Shown here piece by piece: positions 47,440 to 54,044 of a DNA stretch of 64,000 nucleotides; the stretch's first letter is position 1, and each line of letters begins with the position of its first letter. The stretch covers positions 1-64,000 of the forward strand of contig NZ_CP084752.1 in NCBI RefSeq assembly GCF_020535545.1, written 5' to 3'. The stretch is from Roseateles sp. XES5 (GTDB taxonomy: Bacteria > Pseudomonadota > Alphaproteobacteria > Rhizobiales > Rhizobiaceae). The position numbers and the translations under genes were made by a program. Under the pieces are notes generated by a model. It was not told where the DNA came from. It saw only the letters and a list, made by a program, of their open reading frames with translations, and made no database searches.

Positions 47440-48112
47440 TGAATGTCCACGCCATTACGGCGCGTAAAGCTGAATTATCAGCCCCACGCACCGCGTGTCT
47501 GTTTTGCCCTACATAAAGCCCGATTCCCTTTTTCACAAGAGGCAACCGGACTTTTAACGAATTATGACGGCTCTCGCCGTCCCGCCATCCCATACCGTTG
47601 TTGTCTGCCACGGGTGTCCGGAATTCTAGTAATATCCAGTAAGACGCCCAATTATCTAAGAAAGCCCCCCGAAATTCAGGGCCTTGGCGCGACGCGGTGC
47701 AAATTTCGGGCGGGTGGGTTTTGACAGCATGCCGCCGGCAAACAGCGGACGGCAGCGGGAAATCGAGAGAAACCGCGGCGGGGCGTTCAAGGGCCTTTAG
47801 AAAACGCCCAACCAGCTTTAAGACGGCTTCAAATATTTGAAAAATAACGGCTAGCGTAGCTTTAAAGAAAGGGTGCCGCCCACCGTGATTTGCCTTGGCA
47901 TCGGGCGAAAGTACAATTGAGCAAATTTCCTCGGGCAATTTTCTCGGATTGCCGCCGCTAGAGGCGGCAAAAACGCTTTTAAGTCAAAGCCATACCGCTG
48001 GCGTATTACCTGCCGACTTGGTTGTGAGCAAATTTCCTGCCGGCGCGGATGGCGCTTGCCTTTCGTTCCTCCCCCTTTTAGATTATCGATGCAACTTAGA
48101 GGGGGTATGGGC
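47440..48112. other. long non-coding region upstream of secE
   Basis: No gene is seen in 673 bases, and no tRNA was found. Structures noted are an inverted repeat CCCGAAATT/AATTTCGGG (47668-47676 and 47702-47710), a hairpin TTGCCGCC/GGCGGCAA (47949-47970) and a 14-base direct repeat TGAGCAAATTTCCT (47918-47931 and 48025-48038). Read leftward, TTGTGA and TATGTA are spaced by 17 bases near 47500-47535, a weak promoter candidate for secE. Confidence 0.45.
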
Positions 48113-48418
48113 ATGAGAATTCGATTGCTGGCGGCAGCGCCGGTGTTGGCCTTGCTGGCAGGCTGTCAGACGCATTACTCGAAAATGACGTGGGTTCCGA
48201 TCGTGGCGTCGCCGCCGCTGCCGACGGAAATGGCGCTAGCGCGCTGCCAGCTCATGTCATCATCCGCCGACCAGGGATACTTCGCCATGGGGAGCGCAGA
48301 ATTCGTCGCGGGTGCCGGCATCGGTAACGCCATCGCCAACGATATGCGCCGGAACGACTTCGTCATTCAGTGTATGACAATGCACGGCTGGCGTGGCGTC
48401 CCGATGAAACCACGCTGA
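48113..48418 (+). CDS. small lipoprotein of unknown function
   Basis: The ATG at 48113 is eight bases from the GAGGGGG site; another ATG at 48107 is too close. The 101-residue product has a lipoprotein signal with the lipobox Leu-Ala-Gly-Cys, C18 being the lipidated residue. The mature part has two cysteines and a glycine-rich FVAGAGIGNAIAN segment. It is the last host gene before the prophage. Confidence 0.8.
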   Translation: MRIRLLAAAPVLALLAGCQTHYSKMTWVPIVASPPLPTEMALARCQLMSSSADQGYFAMGSAEFVAGAGIGNAIANDMRRNDFVIQCMTMHGWRGVPMKPR

Positions 48419-48823
48419 GCGGTCGGCACAACGGCGGCCGCCGGTGAAAAACTGCGGCGCTGAAAGAATCAGAGCACGCCTCGGCTTTGGGCGCGGACGG
48501 AAATTTTCCGTTGCCCGCACGCGTTGCGGGCAACTATAACCAGAGCGGGCTTGAACACCCTGACTTCACATAGGCGCGCCGCCATAGCGGCGGCCGAACA
48601 CATGCGCAGCCTGGCGGCTGGCGCATTCGCCGTGGCCTTTCGGCCGGGGGCGATGTGCCATGTCCAAGCTCCGGCTAAAAGCGCATCGGCGTGTCTGTGA
48701 AGCGCGTGTTCAACTCCCGGCTCCGGCGCCGACCGCCGGTATCGAGGCGGCCAGCGTTTACCATCATTGCATCCACAGCAGAGATTGTTTGAACGATAGC
48801 CACTCAACCAGTAGCTTTGCGGC
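48419..48823. other. host-prophage boundary region
   Basis: These 405 bases contain no convincing gene. A hairpin TTGCCCGCA/TGCGGGCAA lies near 48510-48533 and may terminate the lipoprotein gene. A tRNA-like phrase at about 48708-48730 could not be folded into a tRNA. The proposed prophage left end follows at 48824. Confidence 0.4.
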
Positions 48824-48860
48824 TGTATTGGTCTGGCTTTTTGGGGTTGTGCGTTGATTT
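48824..48860. other. candidate left attachment end of the Mu-like prophage
   Basis: TGTATTGGTCTGG resembles the Mu terminal TGTATTGATTCA. A partly similar GCATTGGGACTATC at about 48893 could be a second transposase-binding site. Without the right end and its target duplication this stays a guess. Confidence 0.35.
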
Positions 48861-49010
48861 AAGGCGTATGGGGGCGGCTATCCCGGGGCCGAGCATTGGG
48901 ACTATCTCTTCCGGGCTCCAGCAACATCTTCGACAGCAGCACCTGGTACGCGTTTCCGGGCGCCGTCGATTCTCCGTTCTTTTTTCGCTGTTCGTCGTTT
49001 AGCTCGACGA

Positions 49011-49529
49011 TCATGAGCCCACGGCTTTGCTCGACCCGGGTTCCGCTTTGGAGATCCGTTCCTTGAAGCGGTCCCGCAGGACGGGCAGCAGCGCCGAGAC
49101 CACCGCCTGGTCGCGGACATCCGCCACCATTCCCAGCAGCTCGTTGTAGAGTTCACCCGCCCCGGCTGTCACCGCGCGGGGCGGCGGCGTCCGTTTGCAC
49201 TCTATGTAGACCGCCTGGACCGCGTCGTGCAGGCGCTGCAGCAGGACGATATCGACGCCCGCGCGAGGAGGCTGAGCCTTCGACGGATCGTCGAGCGACA
49301 CGCCTTCGCCGCTAACTAGCCAAGAAATGTTGACCCCAAACTCTTTGTGGTAGCGGGCCAGAACGTCTGGTGGAGGCGCCGCCACGCCGCGCTCGTACGA
49401 GCCCAGCGTATCCGGCACGAGGTCAAGCCTCTCGGCGAAGCCATTCCGATTGTCCTTAAAGCCTAGTGTTTCGCGCACTTCTATCAGCCGTGCGGCCAAT
49501 GGCGTGCGGGGTTTCAATGGTCGCGCCAT
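49011..49529 (-). CDS. prophage repressor, XRE-type HTH
   Basis: The 172-residue product has an N-terminal HTH_3 domain: FAERLDLVPDTLGSYERGVAAPPPDVLARY (about 31-60), with an Arg-rich N-terminus. The middle and C-terminal part is helical with no LexA-type peptidase motif, so it does not seem to be self-cleaving. Position and direction are those of the Mu c repressor, which shuts off early transcription from the divergent promoter. The operator-like repeats lie directly upstream of its start. Confidence 0.85.
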   Translation of the reverse strand: MARPLKPRTPLAARLIEVRETLGFKDNRNGFAERLDLVPDTLGSYERGVAAPPPDVLARYHKEFGVNISWLVSGEGVSLDDPSKAQPPRAGVDIVLLQRLHDAVQAVYIECKRTPPPRAVTAGAGELYNELLGMVADVRDQAVVSALLPVLRDRFKERISKAEPGSSKAVGS

Positions 49530-49530
49530 C

Positions 49531-49580
49531 TCGTTTAACGGAAATTCATCGTTTACATAACGAAGATATTCCGTTATTCC
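49531..49580. promoter_or_regulatory. operator region between repressor and ner-like gene
   Basis: The 125-base divergent spacer holds nested dyads: TCGTT-TACAT-AACGA (49549-49563) is a perfect inverted repeat, and AACGGAA (49537-49543) pairs with TTCCGTT (49569-49575) around it. The TCGTTTA element also occurs at 49531. These are good candidates for repressor and Ner binding sites overlapping the early promoter. Confidence 0.7.
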
Positions 49581-49653
49581 TTTCTGTGTTCGCAGAAACA
49601 GTTACCCCAAAAAAGGAGGCCGGCCAGGGCCTCCCCTCTGGAAGGATCATTTT

Positions 49654-49989
49654 ATGCACCGTGCCGATCAGACCGGCAAGCTGGAGCGCGCCAAGGCGCG
49701 TCGACTGAGAGAGGTGGGCCGCATCCGCGACTTGCTGGCGCGCAAGGAGCTGACGCTTGCGCAGATCGATGAAGACTATGGCCTACCGCGCGGCACCGCT
49801 GGAAATGCGGTTCACGAGCCGCACCTTGCCGGCGAGCGGGCCATTGCCGCAGCGCTTGGGCGGCGGCCGGAGCACCTGTGGTTTTCCCGCTATCACGCGG
49901 ACGGAACGCGCCTTAGCCCGCAACCAGCCGAGAACTACCGCCATGCGCGGCGCCAGCCGCAGGCCGAAGCTGTTGGAGCGGCGGCATGA
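49654..49989 (+). CDS. Ner-like DNA-binding protein
   Basis: The ATG at 49654 follows a GGAAGGA site and gives 111 residues. The segment IRDLLARKELTLAQIDEDYGLPRGTAGNAV and the following AIAAALGRRPEHLWFSRYHADG match the Ner/Nlp family helix-turn-helix and its Leu-Trp-x-Ser-Arg-Tyr ending. In Mu, Ner negatively controls the early and repressor promoters. A GC-rich hairpin (49614-49635) lies in the leader. The stop overlaps the next start as ATGA. Confidence 0.85.
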   Translation: MHRADQTGKLERAKARRLREVGRIRDLLARKELTLAQIDEDYGLPRGTAGNAVHEPHLAGERAIAAALGRRPEHLWFSRYHADGTRLSPQPAENYRHARRQPQAEAVGAAA

Positions 49990-50558
49990 GCAACTCCTTC
50001 CGTGATGCCGAAAGCGCCCTTGAATACCGGCGCGTTCGGGCTCGCCGTCATTGGCTCAAGAGAAAGCAAGCCCTGCTGAATGAAGAGCGCCGCCTCACCG
50101 ACGAGGAACTCGCGCTCCTGTACGCTCTGGCTTCCGAGCGCGAGCCCTTTGCTATGAGCGGGCGAAATATTCAGGGCTCATCCCGAAGGGGTTATCCTCC
50201 GAGAACGGAAAGAGTTGCGGGTGACCATCCGCCATATCTTCCGCGGCCTCAGCAAACCGTATCAGCATCTTGCCCATTTCCTCGCTTGGCCAGCGTGATG
50301 CGCCGGCTTGGTACAGGCATTCGTGCAGGAATAGAGCGCATCTGGCCTTGTGGTAGGTCGCCAGCAGGAACGCGTGGCGCTCCCGGTCATCTGAAAGAAC
50401 CGACACATACGGCCCCCTCTCCGCTCTCGGCGCTCGAAGAAAGACCTCCGTTTGGGGGGCAAGCGCATCAGCCATCTCCTGGAGGCGATCGCTCCCAAGC
50501 TCCAGGCACGTCGCAAGAATGTTCTTCATGCCCTCTTTGTGGAGCAGCTCGCCGATGA
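49986..50558 (+). CDS. early-operon protein, possibly disrupted
   Basis: Only the first 55 or so residues (MSNSFRDAESALEYRRVRARRHW ... LTDEELALLYALASERE) look like real protein: a basic helical domain coupled to ner by an ATGA overlap. From about 50152 on the frame runs antisense through the well-supported leftward gene and its sequence becomes Pro/Arg/Ser-rich and shadow-like. The gene may have lost its own 3' end when the leftward gene inserted. The annotated stop at 50558 is therefore only the end of the open frame. Confidence 0.45.
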   Translation: MSNSFRDAESALEYRRVRARRHWLKRKQALLNEERRLTDEELALLYALASEREPFAMSGRNIQGSSRRGYPPRTERVAGDHPPYLPRPQQTVSASCPFPRLASVMRRLGTGIRAGIERIWPCGRSPAGTRGAPGHLKEPTHTAPSPLSALEERPPFGGQAHQPSPGGDRSQAPGTSQECSSCPLCGAARR

Positions 50559-50604
50559 ACTCGCACTCCGCCTGCGCCCAATCCAGATGCGCCGCCAGAT
50601 CCAT
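50152..50604 (-). CDS. leftward gene of unknown function inside the prophage early region (moron candidate)
   Basis: The start at 50604 follows a GGAAGGA site and gives 150 residues beginning MDLAAHLDWAQAECEFIGEL. The protein is helical and acidic with a soluble pattern, and ends FGMSPEYFARS. I recognise no family. It is the only gene besides the repressor that runs against the early operon, so it is probably expressed in the lysogen from its own promoter, a typical setting for lysogenic conversion or superinfection-exclusion genes. Confidence 0.7.
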   Translation of the reverse strand: MDLAAHLDWAQAECEFIGELLHKEGMKNILATCLELGSDRLQEMADALAPQTEVFLRAPRAERGPYVSVLSDDRERHAFLLATYHKARCALFLHECLYQAGASRWPSEEMGKMLIRFAEAAEDMADGHPQLFPFSEDNPFGMSPEYFARS

Positions 50605-50665
50605 TTTCGATTCCTTCCGTTCGCTTTTGTTGACCTCACCCTCCCGCATTTTCGGAGCTTCGCCA

Positions 50666-50833
50666 ATGTCGAAACGACAGCGCGAAATCGACATGCCCAA
50701 TCCGCTTTTTATCCCCGCCCGCTCGCCGATCTGCGGGGCGGTCCAGTCCGTGTTGATTTTCAGTACTGCGTTCCTCGGCCTCGCCGCCTCGCTGATCTGC
50801 TTGCTCAACCAGGTCTCAGGAGGCCTTCAATGA
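50666..50833 (+). CDS. small single-span membrane protein
   Basis: This 55-residue frame starts at an ATG eight bases after GGAG; an internal ATG at 50693 is an alternative. The C-terminal half is a membrane span (SVLIFSTAFLGLAASLICLL). The stop overlaps the next start as ATGA, which supports translation. The function is unknown. Confidence 0.6.
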   Translation: MSKRQREIDMPNPLFIPARSPICGAVQSVLIFSTAFLGLAASLICLLNQVSGGLQ

Positions 50834-51432
50834 TAGCTCTTGCCAATCCCGTCACCGTGCCGTTCTTCGCGAGGGTGCCACAGCGCGCCAACGCGGTTCT
50901 TCAACGCGCCATCCAGCGCGTCTGGCGGAATGACCTTGGCCCTCAGGCCAACGAATTCAGCTACAACCTTTTCTGCGCGGAGCTGCAGGAAGTCGATGTC
51001 GCCGGGCCGTCCTTCGACGAGTTCGCGGCATGGGTTCGCGACCTGCCGCCGCCGCCGGCCGACGTGACGCGGGAACTGCCGGTGGGACTGACACCCGCCG
51101 ATGCCGACCGCGCCCGCGCCGCCTATGACATCGTCCTGCGCTCCGTTCAGCTCCAGCAATCCATGATCGCCGCGGGCTACAGCCCCGAAAGCACGGAGAT
51201 GGAGAACCAGATCGTCGCCGAGGCCTTGAAGGATTGGTTGACGCTGATGGCGATCGACGAGGGCAAGGATATGAGCCTGCCCACAACGCCCGCCGAACTT
51301 GCCCTCGGGTTCCTCCGGCCGAGCGACAGCGAGCAGAGCGCCAAGCTCCTCGATGTCTTCACGACGTTCCTGCAGCGCGAGCTTTCGCTCGCGATCGTCG
51401 CGTGCCGCGTCAAGGAAGGCGGTGCAGCATGA
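50830..51432 (+). CDS. unrecognised prophage early protein
   Basis: The ATG at 50830 overlaps the preceding stop and follows GGAGG, giving 200 residues that begin MIALANPVTVPFFARVPQRA. The protein is mostly helical and acidic in its second half, with a PPPPADVT linker near residue 75. The frame opens far upstream, but that sequence is antisense to the leftward gene and is excluded. The stop overlaps the next start. Confidence 0.75.
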   Translation: MIALANPVTVPFFARVPQRANAVLQRAIQRVWRNDLGPQANEFSYNLFCAELQEVDVAGPSFDEFAAWVRDLPPPPADVTRELPVGLTPADADRARAAYDIVLRSVQLQQSMIAAGYSPESTEMENQIVAEALKDWLTLMAIDEGKDMSLPTTPAELALGFLRPSDSEQSAKLLDVFTTFLQRELSLAIVACRVKEGGAA

Positions 51433-52355
51433 GCCCGGTCATTCCGTTCTTCAGCGACTTGCACCCCAAGGCGATCCCCGCCGTGCAGCAGCTCTTCGAT
51501 GAAACTCGGGCCGAAGGCTACAGCCTGCCGATCGTCTACTCCAGCTTCGTTTCCCGGCTTTCGGCCGCTGGCGTTTCCGCCCCTGCCCGCAAACTCGTCA
51601 AGCAATGGCTGGCTGGCGTACAGCTTGGCTCGTTCATGCGCCCCGAAACGCCCAACGTGCCGGGCGCGACCGCTGCCGCCACGCCAGCGCCGGACGTGGA
51701 CTATTTCGGGTGCCCGCCGGTAGCTGCCGTTCCGGCCCTTGGCGAAGCCTGGGATGCGATCCGGGGCGCGATCGGTGGCGATATCGACATCGAGGCCGAC
51801 GAGGAAGAACGCGCCTACGACGACTTCTTCGCCGCCGCCCGCGCCCTCGAACTGCCGGAGCCATCCTGGCGGGCTTTCGTCTCGTGGGCCAAGCGGATCC
51901 GCGCGGGTGAAATCACCCGGCCGGCTGTCCTCATCGCCGAAGAACCTCCGACCATCCAGGCCTTGAAAGAAGCGGCGCCTGCGGAACTCTCGGCTGACCC
52001 CGCCCCGAAGCGGCGCGGCCGTCGTGTGAAGGCTGACGTCCTGATCGTCGATCCCGCGAACAGCGAGGCCGTGCGCCCTGACATCATGGTGGAGGCCGAT
52101 CCGGAGACCGGCAAGATTCTGCAGGCCGAGGTCGTCATGCATGCCACCGGTGACGGCGGCTCCGACGCAACCGCAGCGGAGCGCGAGGACGCCCGGCCCG
52201 TGCCGGCATTCGCCGCCCTGAAATCCGCCGCCAGCCGCCTGCTGGACGAGGTGCTCGCGCAGCTTAGCGCGAACATCGAGCAGGCCGCGCGGGAGGCGAC
52301 GGCCCGGATGTTGCGGGAAGTCGCCGACGACATGGAAAGCAGCGGCGCATGCTGA
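51429..52355 (+). CDS. unrecognised prophage early protein, two-part
   Basis: The 308-residue product begins MSPVIPFFSDLHPKAIPAVQQL. The N-terminal 75 residues are a helical domain, resembling a short DNA-binding head by composition only. A long low-complexity Ala/Glu/Asp-rich middle follows, with a basic KRRGRRVKAD patch near residue 195, and a helical C-terminus ends RMLREVADDMES. It is coupled to both neighbours by overlaps of four and seven bases. Confidence 0.75.
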   Translation: MSPVIPFFSDLHPKAIPAVQQLFDETRAEGYSLPIVYSSFVSRLSAAGVSAPARKLVKQWLAGVQLGSFMRPETPNVPGATAAATPAPDVDYFGCPPVAAVPALGEAWDAIRGAIGGDIDIEADEEERAYDDFFAAARALELPEPSWRAFVSWAKRIRAGEITRPAVLIAEEPPTIQALKEAAPAELSADPAPKRRGRRVKADVLIVDPANSEAVRPDIMVEADPETGKILQAEVVMHATGDGGSDATAAEREDARPVPAFAALKSAASRLLDEVLAQLSANIEQAAREATARMLREVADDMESSGAC

Positions 52356-52720
52356 ACCAGTACGACCAGAAGCAGGTCTACGACGCCACGGTGCATGCCT
52401 GCCTTTGCGCGGTGCGGGAGGGTTTCCCGCACCTTGCAATCCGCGACATCGTCGACCCGCCGCACGAGTGGTTCGACGCTGCCTTGGCGAGGCAGATCAC
52501 GATGCACCTGGTCATCCGCGAATTCGGCTGGCCGAAACGGCGGGTGGTGGAAATGGAAGATCGCTCACGCGAGGCGATCAACCGCGCGCTGCGCACCGTG
52601 GACGCCCGCATCGCGCATGACCGCTTTGCCCTGCACTACCAGACCATAGCCGAACGCGCACGGGTGCTTCTGTTCCTGCGCCTCTCCGACGATGAACAGC
52701 CCTATGAAGAGGTCGCCTGA
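52349..52720 (+). CDS. small helical protein with DnaA-like HTH character
   Basis: The 123-residue product overlaps its upstream neighbour by seven bases. The segment IREFGWPKRRVVEMEDRSREAINRALRTVDARI resembles, in pattern only, the basic-loop and helix-turn-helix part of DnaA domain IV. It could bind DNA in the early phase. The stop and next start share TGATG. Confidence 0.7.
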   Translation: MLNQYDQKQVYDATVHACLCAVREGFPHLAIRDIVDPPHEWFDAALARQITMHLVIREFGWPKRRVVEMEDRSREAINRALRTVDARIAHDRFALHYQTIAERARVLLFLRLSDDEQPYEEVA

Positions 52721-53586
52721 TGGCATCCTTTAAGTCCCTCCCCGTTTCCTCCATCTTCGTCGGCGAGCGCGCCCGCCCCGTCGACGAAGACGTTGCCGCT
52801 GCGATCGCCGCCTCCATGGCCGATCGCGGGCTGATCAATCCGATCACCGTGCGCGCCACGCCGGCCGCCAATGCCGGGGCCACCCCCTGGACGCTGATCG
52901 CGGGTGGGCACCGGCTCTTCGCCGCGAAGCTGAACAATTGGGACGAGATTGACGCCATCGTGGTCTCTGCCGACGCGGCCGAGGCTCAGTTGATCGAGAT
53001 CTCGGAAAACCTCTACCGGAACGACCTGACGGCGCTCGACCGTAGCGTCTTCGTCGCCAAGTTCCGTGAGCTGTACGAGGAAAAATTCGGCAAGATCGAC
53101 CCAAAAGGCGGGCGGCCGAAAAAACAGTCCAACGATTGGACTGTTGTTTTTACACCGGGGCGTGAGCTTTCGGAGCGCGTGCAGGACCGGTTCGGCTTTG
53201 GCCGGAGCACATATTTTAATGTGACCAAGATCGGCCAGGGCCTTCATCCGGCGCTTCGCCAGGCGCTGCGCGGTACCGACGCGGAGAACGACCAGAAGCT
53301 CCTCCTCAAGCTGGCCAGCATGCCCGAGGCGAAGCAAGCCGGCATCGCCGCCGGCCTCAAAATCGAGCCCGACGTGCGCAAGGTGCTGGACGCCGACAAG
53401 CCGGCCGCGCCACCCATCGACCTGCAGGCGGCCCTTCTGAAGAAGCTGACCGCCGCCTGGGACGAGGCCGACGAACAGACCCGATCCGAGTTCCTGGTGC
53501 ACGCCGGCCTCGACCCGCTCGATATCTCCGGGACCGCCCTTGGCGACATGATGGCCGAGGCCCGGCGCGAGGCGGTGGCGGCATGA
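52720..53586 (+). CDS. ParB/Spo0J-like nuclease-domain protein
   Basis: The 288-residue product has a ParB N-terminal domain: PVSSIFVGERARPVDEDVAAAIAASMADRGLINPITVR, then LIAGGHRLFAAKLNNWDEID and ENLYRNDLTALDR, the usual CTP-binding GxHR-type boxes (here GGHR). A helix-turn-helix region with FGFGRSTYFNVTKI follows, and a helical C-terminus. ParB-like proteins are found in some Mu-like phages of alphaproteobacteria; the role may be in transcription or DNA arrangement, since no partner ATPase or parS is evident. Confidence 0.85.
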   Translation: MASFKSLPVSSIFVGERARPVDEDVAAAIAASMADRGLINPITVRATPAANAGATPWTLIAGGHRLFAAKLNNWDEIDAIVVSADAAEAQLIEISENLYRNDLTALDRSVFVAKFRELYEEKFGKIDPKGGRPKKQSNDWTVVFTPGRELSERVQDRFGFGRSTYFNVTKIGQGLHPALRQALRGTDAENDQKLLLKLASMPEAKQAGIAAGLKIEPDVRKVLDADKPAAPPIDLQAALLKKLTAAWDEADEQTRSEFLVHAGLDPLDISGTALGDMMAEARREAVAA

Positions 53587-54044
53587 CCAAGCGCGACCCC
53601 TCTCAGCTCGACTTCTGGAAAGAGCAACTCTTCCCCGTCCGCGCGGCGGCCGACCGGATCGACATCGACCGATTCCGCGCCCGCCTGAAACGCGACATGG
53701 CCCGCGCCATCCGGGAATGCCCGTTCGACCGGCCGACGATCGCCGCCCGCATGGCCGATTACCTCGCCGTCGCCGGCGTCTCCAAGGCCACCCTCGACGC
53801 CTACACGGCCGAGAGTGCCGTTGCTCACGATATCAGCCTGGTGCGCATGAAGGCTTTCGTGCGCGCGACCGGCGCAGTGTGGCTTTGGGACAGCATCGTC
53901 TCCGACGACGGGCTGTTGCTGCTCGAAGGCGACGAGGCGCGCCTTGCCGAAATCGCCCGCATCCAGCAGGAGCGCCGTGCCCTTACGGCCGAATTAAAAG
54001 TGCTTCAGGCCACCCCTGTGAACATCCGGAGGGGGCGCACATGA
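53583..54044 (+). CDS. unrecognised protein upstream of transposase A
   Basis: The 153-residue product begins MTKRDPSQLDFWKEQLFPVRAA. A central segment IAARMADYLAVAGVSKATLDAYTAESA could be an HTH, and the C-terminus is a helix rich in Glu/Arg (EIARIQQERRALTAELKVL). It overlaps both neighbours by four bases. Confidence 0.75.
   Translation: MTKRDPSQLDFWKEQLFPVRAAADRIDIDRFRARLKRDMARAIRECPFDRPTIAARMADYLAVAGVSKATLDAYTAESAVAHDISLVRMKAFVRATGAVWLWDSIVSDDGLLLLEGDEARLAEIARIQQERRALTAELKVLQATPVNIRRGRT

Noticed and set aside
48700..48735. tRNA-like 3' sequence (GTGTTCAACTCCCGGCTCC)
   Set aside because: No matching acceptor 5' strand, D-arm or anticodon arm could be found, and the T-stem does not pair.
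50452..50829. N-terminal extension of the gene at 50830
   Set aside because: It is antisense to the supported leftward gene, and the ATG at 50830 overlaps the preceding stop with a GGAGG site.
53717..54040. Longer start for transposase A at 53717
   Set aside because: The extension overlaps the preceding gene in another frame and is Arg/His-rich shadow; ATG 54041 has the ATGA coupling and gives a MuA-like N-terminus.
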